16,642 bases of DNA from VRUE01 sp036525295 (GCA_036525295.1 DATDAQ010000071.1:1-16642), one strand, 5' to 3'; counted from the stretch's first letter, positions 6,982-14,839 are shown. A program made the numbers and translations. Notes: generated by a model from the letters alone, not told the origin.

Positions 6982-8409
6982 TTAAGCCGGGGTAACTGTT
7001 TGCTCAGACTTGGCGAGCGGGAGGCGGACGCGGAAGAGGGCGCCGCCCATCTCCGACTCCGCGACCTCGACCGAGCCCCCGTGCGAGACGGCCACGGCGG
7101 CGACGATTGCCAGGCCGAGCCCGCTTCCCGCGCCGACGGCGGTGTCGGCCGGGCCCTCGCCGCGGACGAAGCGATCGAAGATCTGCTCGCGCAGCTCGGC
7201 TGGGACGCCCGGACCGTCGTCGGAGACCTCGACCACGGCGTCGCCGTCGGCGGCGCGCAGACGCAGCTCGATCCTGCTCCCCGCCGGCGTGTGCCGGGCG
7301 GCGTTGTCGAGCAGGTTGAGAACCATCCGGTGCAGCTCGTCCGGGTTGCCCTCGACCGCCAGCGGGACGCCGTTGTCGACGGCCAGGTCGTGATCCGTCA
7401 GCGTCGGGGCGACCTCGACAGCCGCGCTGCCGGCGACCCCGGCCAGGTCGCAGGGCCGGTGCTGGCCGACCCGGCCGGCATCGGCACGGGCGAGCAGCAA
7501 GAGGTCGGAGACGAGCCGGCTCATCCGCCGCGAGGAGCGCAGCGCCGAGTCGACCATCGCCCGCTCCTCGCCGTCGCGTGGCTCACGCAGTGAGGCCTCG
7601 AGCAGTTCGAGGTTGGCCAGGACGCTGGTCAGGGGCGTGCGCAGCTCGTGCGACGCGTCGGCGACGAACTCGCGCTGCTTCTTCATCGCCGCTTCGCGCT
7701 CGCTGCGGGCCGCGTCGAGGGAGCGCAGCATCTGCTCCAGGGTCCGGGCCAGCTCGCCCACCTCGTCGTCGACCTGGGGGTCCGGCATGTGGGGGGAGGG
7801 GTCGCCGGTGTCGGCGACCTCGCGGGCGGTCGCCGTCAGGGCCGAGATCGGTCGCATCGCGCGCGCGGCGATGGCCACGCCGGCGAGACTGGCGAGGAGC
7901 GTGCCACCGATGATCCCGGCGGCGACGAAGAGCCAGAGGCGGTCGACCGTCGAGTCGACGTGGGCCAGGCTGCGGCCGTACTGCACGTAGCCGGTGACGA
8001 GGCCGGTGGTGCCCGTGATCTGGGCGGTGGCCACGCGCATCTGCCCGTGGTTGGAGAGGCCGGGGGAGAGGACCCCCATGTCGACGGCGTCGCTGCTCTC
8101 TTCCACCAGATTGCCGTTGAGGTCGAAGACCCTGGCGCTGGCGCCGTCGGGGCGCACGAAGTCGTCGAGGCGCGGGCCCCGCTTGAAGGAGACCCTGCCG
8201 ACCGGTGTGTAGACGATGCGAAATTCCCCGGCCAGGGCCTGCGCGGCGTCGCTCACCTCGCGGTTGAAGTCGTCGCGGACGCGGCTCGTCGTCATCTGGC
8301 CGATCACCGCGCCGAAGACGAGCAGGATCACCAGGGTCAGTCCGGCGGAGACACCGGCGAGGCGCCACCGGACCGGCCAGGTGCCGGGCTTGCGCAGGAG
8401 CCCCCTCAT
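6982..8409 (-). CDS. HAMP-domain sensor histidine kinase
   Basis: Membrane sensor of a two-component pair, 475 residues. Transmembrane segments lie at about residues 17-39 and 158-182, enclosing an extracytoplasmic sensor domain of about 115 residues; a HAMP linker follows to about 235. The HisKA motif EFVADASHELRTPL has the phosphorylated H254. The ATPase domain shows the N box (LNLLDNAARH, N369), G1 (SDDGPGV) and G2 (GAGSGLGLAI, about 426-435). All residues needed for autophosphorylation are present. The ATG directly follows the response regulator stop (TAGATG), with AAGGGG as a Shine-Dalgarno inside the upstream gene, so the pair is co-translated. The input signal cannot be told from sequence. 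The stop codon sits inside the 10-bp palindrome GGCTTAAGCC (6979-6988). Confidence 0.94.
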   Translation of the reverse strand: MRGLLRKPGTWPVRWRLAGVSAGLTLVILLVFGAVIGQMTTSRVRDDFNREVSDAAQALAGEFRIVYTPVGRVSFKRGPRLDDFVRPDGASARVFDLNGNLVEESSDAVDMGVLSPGLSNHGQMRVATAQITGTTGLVTGYVQYGRSLAHVDSTVDRLWLFVAAGIIGGTLLASLAGVAIAARAMRPISALTATAREVADTGDPSPHMPDPQVDDEVGELARTLEQMLRSLDAARSEREAAMKKQREFVADASHELRTPLTSVLANLELLEASLREPRDGEERAMVDSALRSSRRMSRLVSDLLLLARADAGRVGQHRPCDLAGVAGSAAVEVAPTLTDHDLAVDNGVPLAVEGNPDELHRMVLNLLDNAARHTPAGSRIELRLRAADGDAVVEVSDDGPGVPAELREQIFDRFVRGEGPADTAVGAGSGLGLAIVAAVAVSHGGSVEVAESEMGGALFRVRLPLAKSEQTVTPA

Positions 8410-9105
8410 CTACCCCTTCAGCACGTAGCCGGCGCCGCGCTTGGTGTGCAGCAGCCGCGACTCGCCGCCCGCCTCGAGCTTGCGCCGCAGGTTGGAGACG
8501 AAGACATCGATCGTGTTCGTGGCGGCGGTCGGGTCGTAGCCCCAGACGTCGTCGAGCAGGCGCTCGCGCGAGACGACGAGTCGCTCGTTTCGCATCAGGT
8601 ACTCGAGCAGCTCGAACTCCCGGTTGGTCAGCTCCAGCTCGCGCTCGCCGCGCCTGACTTCGCGCGTGTCGGGGTTGAGCGTGAGGTCCTCGACGGCGAT
8701 CGAGGCCGACCCCCGCGGGGGTCGGCGCCGCAGCAGCGCCCTGATGCGGGCCAGCAGCTCCTGGCGCTCGAAGGGCTTGACGAGGTAGTCGTCGGCACCG
8801 CTGTCGAGGCCGTCCACGCGGTCCTCGGTCTCCGCCCGGGCGGTCAGCATCAGGATCGGCACGTCGCCGTCGGCCCGCAAGCGGCGGCAGACCTCGATTC
8901 CGTCGAGGCGGGGGAGCCCGAGGTCGAGGACGACCAGGTCGGGAGCGAATCCGGAGGCGACGTCCAGCGCGTCGACGCCATCGGCGGAGGTCCTGACCTC
9001 GTAGCCCTCCTGGCGCAGCGAGCGGCGCAGAACGTCGGCGATGTCGGCGTCGTCCTCCACGACCAGGACGCGGGCGGTGGCGGTCTCGGTGTCGTTGGCA
9101 AGCAT
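8410..9105 (-). CDS. OmpR/PhoB-family response regulator
   Basis: DNA-binding partner of the adjacent sensor kinase, 231 residues. The receiver domain (about 12-125) carries the acidic pair D18/D19 (VVEDDAD), the phosphoacceptor D61 (VVLDLGLP), T88 (MLTAR) and K110 (LVKPF). The winged-helix effector domain (about 135-231) shows LTNREFELLEYL, a recognition-helix region TNTIDVFVSNLRRKLE and the wing LLHTKRGAGYVLKG typical of the OmpR family. The start has the Shine-Dalgarno GGTGAG four bases upstream. The gene is divergent from ftsK across about 100 bp containing an inverted repeat that could be an autoregulatory operator (inference). The regulon is unknown. Confidence 0.95.
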   Translation of the reverse strand: MLANDTETATARVLVVEDDADIADVLRRSLRQEGYEVRTSADGVDALDVASGFAPDLVVLDLGLPRLDGIEVCRRLRADGDVPILMLTARAETEDRVDGLDSGADDYLVKPFERQELLARIRALLRRRPPRGSASIAVEDLTLNPDTREVRRGERELELTNREFELLEYLMRNERLVVSRERLLDDVWGYDPTAATNTIDVFVSNLRRKLEAGGESRLLHTKRGAGYVLKG

Positions 9106-9205
9106 CGCTCACCGATGTTAGCCCGGTATTGGCCGGGTTCTGTGGGGATTTATCTCGAATTTAGCCCCGGCAGGGGAGGAGCAGCCCACGTCGAAGCGGG
9201 CAGTC
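9106..9205. promoter_or_regulatory. Divergent promoter region between response regulator and ftsK
   Basis: This 100-bp region must drive both the two-component operon (-) and ftsK (+). It holds an imperfect inverted repeat at 9120-9139 (AGCCCGG, spacer TATTGG, CCGGGTT) fifteen bases upstream of the regulator start, and a comparatively AT-rich block at 9149-9164. A weak + strand pair TTGGCC (9129-9134) and TATCTC (9151-9156) at 16-base spacing is possible, but neither promoter can be called firmly. Confidence 0.4.
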
Positions 9206-11341
9206 ATGTTCGTGCGCAAGAAAAAGACCGCTGCCCGCCGGAAACCGAGAGCCAAAGCGAAAGCTTCGAAGCCGGGACTGCATTTGCCGCGGGCTTTGGA
9301 GCAGCGGCACCTGGACTTGATCGGGCTGGCGCTGATCGCCGCTGGTGTTTATCTGAGCTTCGTGCTCTTTTTGGGCTGGGATGGCGGGAAGGTCGGGTAT
9401 GGGGTCGAGACCGGGCTGAGCTATCTGGTGGGGAACGTGGGAGCTCGGATCGCGACGGTCTCGATGCTGGTCGTTGGTGGGTTGCTCGTTACCGGCACTT
9501 CGATCTCGACGCTGTTCCGGGGAATCGGGCGAGGGTTGCGGGCCGTGTTCTTGGGGAGCCGTGGAGTGGCCGACACCGTCGCCAGGACCCGGGATGCCCG
9601 GCGTGAGGCCAGGGCCGATGCATTCGAGACGCAGGTGGGGCCGACCGACGTGATGAGCGCCTACCCGGACGAGGATGAAATGGAGCCGACGGTCGCGCTC
9701 GTGGAGGAGGCAGAGGAAGCCGTCGAGGAGCCCGTAACCCAGAACTTCGACCAGGAGCTGGCCGAGATCGAGGCCGAGGAAGAGGCCACGGTCGCCGATC
9801 CGATCCCGGAGCCGGAGCAGGTATCGCTGACGCCACAGGGCAACAAGCGGGGGGTGACGATCTCGGAGGGGATCGACTATCGCCCGCCCCCGGCCAAGGC
9901 GCTGGAGCAGGGGAAGGGCGACAAGGGCGTGGATCCGCGCGACCACGAGCTGATCGGACGCAAGCTGGTCGAGACCCTTGGGCACTTCGGCGTCGAGGCG
10001 AAGATCGTCGGCATCGTCAGCGGTCCGCACGTCTCACGCTACGAACTTCGCCTCGCCCCCGGCACCAAGGTGAAGAAAGTGACCGAGCTCTCAAACGACC
10101 TTGCCTACGCGCTCGCCTCCACCGACATTCGCATCCTGGCGCCGATTCCCGGCAAGCAGGCGGTTGGGGTCGAGGTGCCGAACACGCGCCGCCGCATCGT
10201 TCGTCTCGGCGACATCTACGCCGGTCGGCCGGAGAAGACCTCGCCGCTCGTCGCCTGGCTGGGCAAGGGGATCGACGGCAACGCGGTCTGGACCGACCTG
10301 GCGAAGATGCCGCATGTGCTCGTCGCCGGCACGACCGGCTCGGGCAAGTCCGGCTGCGTCAACGCGATCCTCTCCTCGATCCTGATGCAGGCCTCGCCCA
10401 ACGACGTGCGGCTCGTCCTGGTCGACCCCAAGCAGGTCGAGCTCAACCACTACGAGAACGTGCCCCACCTGCTGACGCCGGTGGTCACCTCGCCGCGCCT
10501 CGCGGCCAACGTGCTGGCCAACCTGATCGGCGAGATGGAGAGCCGCTACGGGATCATGGGTCAGGCTCGCTGTCGCAACCTCGCCGAGCTCAACCGCGCT
10601 CGCGCCAAGGCCGGGGAGGCGCCGCTACCGCACATCCTCTGCGTGATCGACGAGCTCGCGGACCTGATGATGGTCTCGCCGGCCGAGGTCGAGGACTCGA
10701 TCATCCGGCTCGCGCAGAAGTCTCGTGCCACGGGCATCCACCTGGTGCTTGCCACCCAGCGCCCGTCCACGGACATCATCACCGGCACGATCAAGGTCAA
10801 CATCCCGGCTCGCATCGCCTTCGCGGTCTCCTCGCAGACCGACTCGCGGGTGATCCTCGACCAGGGCGGGGCGGAGGCCCTGCTCGGTCAGGGCGACATG
10901 CTCTTCCGCGGTGCCGGGACGTCGAAGCTGCAGCGGATCCAGGGCGCCTTCGTCACCGAGGAGGAGACCGCCCGGATCACCGAGCACTGGGCCAAGCAGG
11001 GCGAACCCGAATTCGAGGAGGAGCTCCTCGAGGTGCACGAGGAGAAGGGGGTCGAAGCCGAGGGCGACTACGACCCCGACAGCGACGACCTGCTCGACGA
11101 GGCGATCCGCGTCGTGGTCGAGACCGAGACCGCCTCGGTCTCGATGATCCAGCGCCGCCTGCGTGTCGGATACACCCGCGCCGGTCGCCTGATCGACATG
11201 CTCGAGCGCCGCGGCGTCATCTCCGGCTACGAAGGCTCCAAGCCGCGGCAGGTTCTGGTCACCCGAGCTGACCTGGCGCGCCTCACCGGCGCTTCGGCCG
11301 ATCTGTCCGAGTCCGAGCCGTCGGGCGCTCTGCCCGAGTAG
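9206..11341 (+). CDS. ftsK: FtsK/SpoIIIE-family DNA translocase
   Basis: Septal ATP-driven DNA pump that clears chromosome termini at division. In 711 residues: a basic N terminus (MFVRKKKTAARRKPRAK), about two hydrophobic segments (37-57 and 79-97), an acidic/proline linker (about 150-235), the alpha domain (about 245-340), the RecA-like motor with Walker A GTTGSGKS (375-382) and Walker B CVIDELAD (residues about 479-486), the ATQRPSTD sensor stretch, and a C-terminal winged-helix gamma domain (about 628-690; SMIQRRLRVGYTRAGRLID) that reads orienting sequences. Classic members have four membrane spans, so this N-terminal domain looks reduced. The ATG at 9206 lacks a close Shine-Dalgarno; a GGGGAGGAG lies about 25 bases upstream and no other in-frame start is near. 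The RodZ-like gene follows 21 bases later. Confidence 0.95.
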   Translation: MFVRKKKTAARRKPRAKAKASKPGLHLPRALEQRHLDLIGLALIAAGVYLSFVLFLGWDGGKVGYGVETGLSYLVGNVGARIATVSMLVVGGLLVTGTSISTLFRGIGRGLRAVFLGSRGVADTVARTRDARREARADAFETQVGPTDVMSAYPDEDEMEPTVALVEEAEEAVEEPVTQNFDQELAEIEAEEEATVADPIPEPEQVSLTPQGNKRGVTISEGIDYRPPPAKALEQGKGDKGVDPRDHELIGRKLVETLGHFGVEAKIVGIVSGPHVSRYELRLAPGTKVKKVTELSNDLAYALASTDIRILAPIPGKQAVGVEVPNTRRRIVRLGDIYAGRPEKTSPLVAWLGKGIDGNAVWTDLAKMPHVLVAGTTGSGKSGCVNAILSSILMQASPNDVRLVLVDPKQVELNHYENVPHLLTPVVTSPRLAANVLANLIGEMESRYGIMGQARCRNLAELNRARAKAGEAPLPHILCVIDELADLMMVSPAEVEDSIIRLAQKSRATGIHLVLATQRPSTDIITGTIKVNIPARIAFAVSSQTDSRVILDQGGAEALLGQGDMLFRGAGTSKLQRIQGAFVTEEETARITEHWAKQGEPEFEEELLEVHEEKGVEAEGDYDPDSDDLLDEAIRVVVETETASVSMIQRRLRVGYTRAGRLIDMLERRGVISGYEGSKPRQVLVTRADLARLTGASADLSESEPSGALPE

Positions 11342-11362
11342 GCGCGGTAGGACAATGGGAGG

Positions 11363-12124
11363 ATGGAACGCCGCATAGGCGCAATCCTCCGCGAGGCGCG
11401 CATGCGCCGTGGGATCGAGCTCTCCGAGGTCGAGGCGGTAACCAGGATCCGTCCCGGGTACCTGCGGGCGATCGAGAGCGAAGACTGGGAGGCACTCCCC
11501 GGCGGTGTCTACGCGCGCGGCTTCATCCGCACCTACGCGACGTTCCTGGGCCTGGACGGAGACCGCCTCGCGGCCGAGTACCGCGAGAGCGTCGAAGGCG
11601 GGTCGGGTGCCGGGCACGACTTGGTCCCGAATGCCGTCCGGTCCTCTCCGGACCCGGGGCACAGGGCGACCACCCGATTCGGCTGGGTCGCGGTGGCAGG
11701 CGTGGTCCTCCTCGGCGCGATCGCGATCGTCGCCCTGCCTGACGGCCATGACGGTGACGAAGTCGTCCGGCCGCCGGTCGAGGACCGCCCCGCCGCCGCG
11801 GCGGGGGAGAGCGGGCCGGTGCTACCGCGGCCGCGCACGATGCCGGTCTCGGTCAGCCTCGTCGCCGGCGCTGAAGTCTGGATCTGTCTCCTCGACGGCG
11901 GGGGGCGACCCCTGGTCGAGGGCGAGATCCTCGAAGCGGGAGCCGAGGCGGGCCCCTTCCGGTCCGGTAGCTTCACCGTCTCCTTCGGTAACGGAGAGGT
12001 ATCGATGCTCGTAGACGGCAAGGAAGCGGAGATCCCGGCAACGTCCAGCCCGATCGGGTACTCGATCGACGCCGAGGGCGAGCTGTCCCAGCTCTCCGAA
12101 ACAGAGCGGCCGACCTGCGTATGA
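11363..12124 (+). CDS. RodZ-like membrane protein with N-terminal HTH
   Basis: 253 residues with the RodZ family layout: an N-terminal Cro/CI-type helix-turn-helix (about 1-75, containing GAILREARMRRGIELSEVEA and the conserved GGVYARGFIRTYATFLGLD), a single transmembrane segment (about 105-125), a linker, and a C-terminal beta-rich extracytoplasmic domain (about 160-235, DUF4115-like). RodZ links MreB to the membrane in rod-shaped bacteria; no mreB lies here, so a role in shape is a family-based suggestion only. GGGAGG abuts the ATG directly, too close to act as a normal Shine-Dalgarno, and GACAAT ends seven bases before the start, so a leaderless message is possible. The stop overlaps the cinA ATG by four bases (ATGA), indicating coupling. 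Confidence 0.87.
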   Translation: MERRIGAILREARMRRGIELSEVEAVTRIRPGYLRAIESEDWEALPGGVYARGFIRTYATFLGLDGDRLAAEYRESVEGGSGAGHDLVPNAVRSSPDPGHRATTRFGWVAVAGVVLLGAIAIVALPDGHDGDEVVRPPVEDRPAAAAGESGPVLPRPRTMPVSVSLVAGAEVWICLLDGGGRPLVEGEILEAGAEAGPFRSGSFTVSFGNGEVSMLVDGKEAEIPATSSPIGYSIDAEGELSQLSETERPTCV

Positions 12125-13401
12125 CCGAGGTCCGCGCGGGAATAGTGGTGACCGGGACCGAGGTCCTGACCGGGCGGATCGCCGACCGCAACGGGCCCTG
12201 GGTCTCCGAGCGCCTGGCGGAACTGGGCGTCGAGGTTGCCCACATCCTCGTCGTCGGCGACCGACCCGAAGACCTCGAGGCCACCCTTCGCTTCATGGCC
12301 GGGGAGGGCATGGACCTGATCGTCACCTCCGGCGGGCTGGGGCCGACCGCGGACGACCTGACGGCGGAGGTGGTGGCGAGCTTCGTCGGTCGCGAGCTCG
12401 TCCTCGACGAGGAGGTCGAGGAGAAGATCGCGGCGATCCTGCGCGGCTTCGCGCGCCGGTTCAACTTCGATCCCGAGGCGGTGCGCGAGGCCAACCGCAA
12501 GCAGGCGATGATCCCCGTCGGGTCCATCGCGCTGGATCCGGTGGGCACGGCACCCGGCATCGTCGTCCCGGCGGACGGGCGCGTCGTCGTCGTCCTGCCC
12601 GGCCCGCCCCGTGAGCTGCAGCCGATGTGGCCCGCGGCTCTGTCGGCGGAGCCGGTCCGGGAGCTGCTCGAGCGTGCCACGCCGCTGCACGGATACACGC
12701 TGAGGATGTTCGGCATCCCGGAGTCCGAGATCGCCAAGAGCCTGCGCGAGATGGAGAATGCCGGGATCGCCCTTCCCGAGGTCGAGATCACGACCTGCCT
12801 GCGCCGCGGCGAGATCGAGATCGACGTCCGCTACCGCGACGAGGCATCGGACATCGCCGAGAACGTGCGCACCGCTCTCGCCGCGCGCCACGAGCGCCAC
12901 CTCTTCAGCCTCGATGGCGAGACGATCGACACCCAGGTGGCGAGCCTGCTGGAGGGGCACCGTCTCGGTCTCGCGGAGTCGTGCAGCGGAGGACTGCTGG
13001 CGGCGCGGATCACCGACCTGCCGGGGGCCTCGGACTACATGGCCGGGGGCGTCGTCTCCTACTCCAACGAGGCGAAGGCCGACCTCCTGGGAGTGGATCC
13101 CGGGCTGATCGAGGCGGAGGGCGCCGTCTCGCCGGAGGTGGCGGAGGCGATGGCCCTGGGTGCGCTGGGGCGCTTCGGAGCCGACGTGGCGGTCTCGATC
13201 ACCGGCATCGCCGGCCCGGACGGCGGCAGCGAGCGCAAGCCGGTCGGCTACGTCTGCTTCAACGCCCGCCTCGCCGACGGCACGGCGATCGCCCGCGACC
13301 CCGTCATTCCCGGCGGGCGGGCCGACATCCGCGAGCGCTCCGCCCTAGTGGGGATGCACCTGCTTCGCATCCTGCTCAGCGGCGACGAAGCGCCGCTGTA
13401 G
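12121..13401 (+). CDS. cinA: CinA family protein (nucleotide pyrophosphatase/NMN amidohydrolase)
   Basis: Two-domain CinA of 426 residues. The N-terminal molybdopterin-binding-like (COG1058) domain shows VVTGTEVLTGRIADRNG and SGGLGPTADDLT; the C-terminal PncC-type domain (about 270-420) shows LAESCSGGLLAARITD, GGVVSYSNEAKADLLGV and ITGIAGPDGG. CinA proteins recycle NMN and ADP-ribose-type metabolites in the pyridine nucleotide salvage cycle, and in Gram-positives are often co-transcribed with recA and tied to competence. Here recA lies about 1.4 kb downstream beyond two genes. It starts by an ATGA overlap with the RodZ-like gene, with no Shine-Dalgarno of its own. The last codons and stop lie in two small stem-loops (13377-13398 and 13401-13414) that may mark the operon end. 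Confidence 0.95.
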   Translation: MTEVRAGIVVTGTEVLTGRIADRNGPWVSERLAELGVEVAHILVVGDRPEDLEATLRFMAGEGMDLIVTSGGLGPTADDLTAEVVASFVGRELVLDEEVEEKIAAILRGFARRFNFDPEAVREANRKQAMIPVGSIALDPVGTAPGIVVPADGRVVVVLPGPPRELQPMWPAALSAEPVRELLERATPLHGYTLRMFGIPESEIAKSLREMENAGIALPEVEITTCLRRGEIEIDVRYRDEASDIAENVRTALAARHERHLFSLDGETIDTQVASLLEGHRLGLAESCSGGLLAARITDLPGASDYMAGGVVSYSNEAKADLLGVDPGLIEAEGAVSPEVAEAMALGALGRFGADVAVSITGIAGPDGGSERKPVGYVCFNARLADGTAIARDPVIPGGRADIRERSALVGMHLLRILLSGDEAPL

Positions 13402-13414
13402 ACAGGCGTCTGTC
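13377..13414 (+). terminator. Two tandem stem-loops at the end of cinA, possible terminator
   Basis: CAGCGGCG and CGCCGCTG pair around ACGAAG (13377-13398), and GACAG pairs with CTGTC around GCGT (13401-13414). No T-run follows, so intrinsic termination is doubtful. The change to an AT-richer promoter-like stretch immediately after supports a transcript boundary. Confidence 0.35.
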
Positions 13415-13423
13415 CAATCGCTA

Positions 13424-13452
13424 TTGTCGAATCAGTACTCAAATAGTTTTAT
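13424..13452 (+). promoter_or_regulatory. Candidate promoter for the secreted protein gene
   Basis: TTGTCG (13424-13429) and TTTTAT (13447-13452) are separated by 17 bases within a stretch of markedly lower GC than its surroundings. Initiation about seven bases later would coincide with the ATG at 13459, i.e. a leaderless message. Confidence 0.45.
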
Positions 13453-13458
13453 TTGGGT

Positions 13459-14178
13459 ATGCGTCGAATGGACATGATCCGCCGATACCTCCCACCGATC
13501 ATCGCCCTCGGCGCAACGCTCCTCGCCCTGCACCCTGCGGTAGCCGCCGCAGACGCACCGAGCGGTGAATTCACCCACGCAGTGGCAAGCGTGGACCTGA
13601 CATCGGGCGGCATTGCGGGCGCGGCAAGCTGGGACCACTGCGAATGGGAAGGCGGGGAAACCTCCTGCACCTGGCTCCCGTACGTCACGGTGGGTCCGGG
13701 CACCAACGAAGCCGAATGTTCCTTGACCGATCGACATTTGGGTCAGTTGGGCGAGGGGGTCGCTCTCGTATGGGAAGGCGCAGGGAGCACTGTCCCCGAA
13801 GAATCCGTGACCTTCGATATCGCGGGCTTCCCAATCCCGGATCAAACGGCGCAGCTGGCCTGCCTATCGATGGTCGAAGTCGTCTACGAACCGTTCCCCT
13901 GTTTACCCGGCATAGGCTGTCTTCCCTTCCAGGTCATAGGTTTCACCACGCGCTACTGGGAGCTCGACGCCATATTCCTCAAAGCGGAGACGAGCGAACC
14001 GACCGGAACGCCGCCAGCGACGCTGCCGGCAGCGTCGCTGGCCCCTCCTCAGGGCTCATCTTCGAGTCAAGCGACAAAAGCACGGCGGTGCCCCAAGGGC
14101 AAGAGACGCGTCATCCGGAAGGGGAAGGCAGTCTGCCGCCATCGGGGTCGGCATCGCAATCGCGCATCGCACAATTGA
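13459..14178 (+). CDS. Secreted cysteine-containing protein with basic C-terminal tail, unknown function
   Basis: About 239 residues from ATG 13459; ATGs at 13468 and 13474 are also possible and leave the signal peptide intact. The N terminus has a typical signal peptide (basic MIRRYLPP, then IIALGATLLALHPAVAAADA with a likely A-A-A cleavage). The mature part has eight cysteines, including CEWEGGETSC and CLPGIGC, so disulfides are likely. A Pro/Ala/Ser-rich linker then leads to the tail CPKGKRRVIRKGKAVCRHRG, a Cys-bracketed Lys/Arg motif of a kind seen on many Thermoleophilia exported proteins (general knowledge), perhaps a cell-surface anchor (inference). No known catalytic motif is visible. 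GC content is lower than in neighbouring genes and its promoter region is AT-rich, consistent with later insertion between cinA and thpR. The linker codons contain a perfect 30-bp palindrome. Confidence 0.8.
   Translation: MRRMDMIRRYLPPIIALGATLLALHPAVAAADAPSGEFTHAVASVDLTSGGIAGAASWDHCEWEGGETSCTWLPYVTVGPGTNEAECSLTDRHLGQLGEGVALVWEGAGSTVPEESVTFDIAGFPIPDQTAQLACLSMVEVVYEPFPCLPGIGCLPFQVIGFTTRYWELDAIFLKAETSEPTGTPPATLPAASLAPPQGSSSSQATKARRCPKGKRRVIRKGKAVCRHRGRHRNRASHN
14013..14042. repeat. Perfect 30-bp palindrome within a coding sequence
   Basis: GCCAGCGACGCTGCC is followed without spacer by its exact reverse complement GGCAGCGTCGCTGGC. It encodes part of the Pro/Ala-rich linker of the secreted protein. 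Confidence 0.97.
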
Positions 14179-14236
14179 CGCTTCTCTGACGCTCTAGCGT
14201 TGTTCCGTGCGTCGCCGCCCCTTAGCGTTGGCCGGG

Positions 14237-14839
14237 ATGGCGAAGGAGAGACTGAAGAGCTCTCGGGCGCGGCTGTTCGTGGCACTGGATCTGCCCGGCG
14301 CGCTGCGGGATGGAATCGTGGCCTGGGGGCGGCGGGAGTTGACCGATCCCGCGCTGCGCGTGGTGCTGCCCGAGTCCCTTCACATCACCCTCGCCTTCCT
14401 CGGCTACATGCCGGAGAAAGATATCGAGCGCCTGACCGGGATCGTCGAGGGCCTGGACGGCCCGGCGCCTACGGTCGAGTTTGGCGACCCCGTGGCCAAG
14501 CCTTCCCGCAAGCGGCCGCGCCTGCTCGCCCTGCCGGCAAGCTCGCCGGGTGCCGTGGAGCTGCAGGCAGAGCTAGAGCGCAGGCTCGTCGCCGCGCGGC
14601 TCTACGAGCCCGAGAACCGCCCTTTCTGGCCCCACGTCACGGTCGCCAGGGTCAAGTCCGAGGGCCGCGGAACGAAGCGACCTCGCCGAGTCGAGAAGGC
14701 GCCTGGGAGGCTGCCGAAAGACCTCTTGCAGCCCACGAATCTCGTCCGAACCACGCTCTACCGTTCTGAAATCCAGCCGCAGGGTGCGCGATATACCCCG
14801 CTGGCGCAAGTCGAGCTGTCCGAAGACGGGCGGCAGTGA
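14237..14839 (+). CDS. thpR: RNA 2',3'-cyclic phosphodiesterase (2H phosphoesterase, ThpR/LigT)
   Basis: 200 residues from ATG 14237. It carries both signature HxTx motifs of the 2H phosphoesterase superfamily: HITL (H49, T51) and HVTV (H133, T135), plus the family's first strand ARLFVALDLP. ThpR opens 2',3'-cyclic phosphates on RNA ends to 2'-phosphates and can catalyse 2'-5' ligation in vitro; its physiological role is unclear. A GTG at 14207 in the same frame would add ten residues (MRRRPLALAG) ahead of the conserved region; the ATG is preferred because it begins closer to the first strand, but no Shine-Dalgarno decides it. TAGCGTTG occurs twice upstream (about 14193 and 14223), one copy possibly a -10 element. 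The recA ATG follows 13 bases after the stop, so the two are probably co-transcribed. Confidence 0.9.
   Translation: MAKERLKSSRARLFVALDLPGALRDGIVAWGRRELTDPALRVVLPESLHITLAFLGYMPEKDIERLTGIVEGLDGPAPTVEFGDPVAKPSRKRPRLLALPASSPGAVELQAELERRLVAARLYEPENRPFWPHVTVARVKSEGRGTKRPRRVEKAPGRLPKDLLQPTNLVRTTLYRSEIQPQGARYTPLAQVELSEDGRQ

Noticed and set aside
7648..9606. A 652-codon + strand open frame across the sensor kinase, response regulator and the start of ftsK
   Set aside because: It is antisense to two genes with full catalytic motifs and has low-complexity composition; a shadow of GC-rich third positions.
14740..14770. GAAC and GTTC half-sites upstream of recA as an SOS box
   Set aside because: The spacing is 11 bases rather than the four of the known actinobacterial LexA site.
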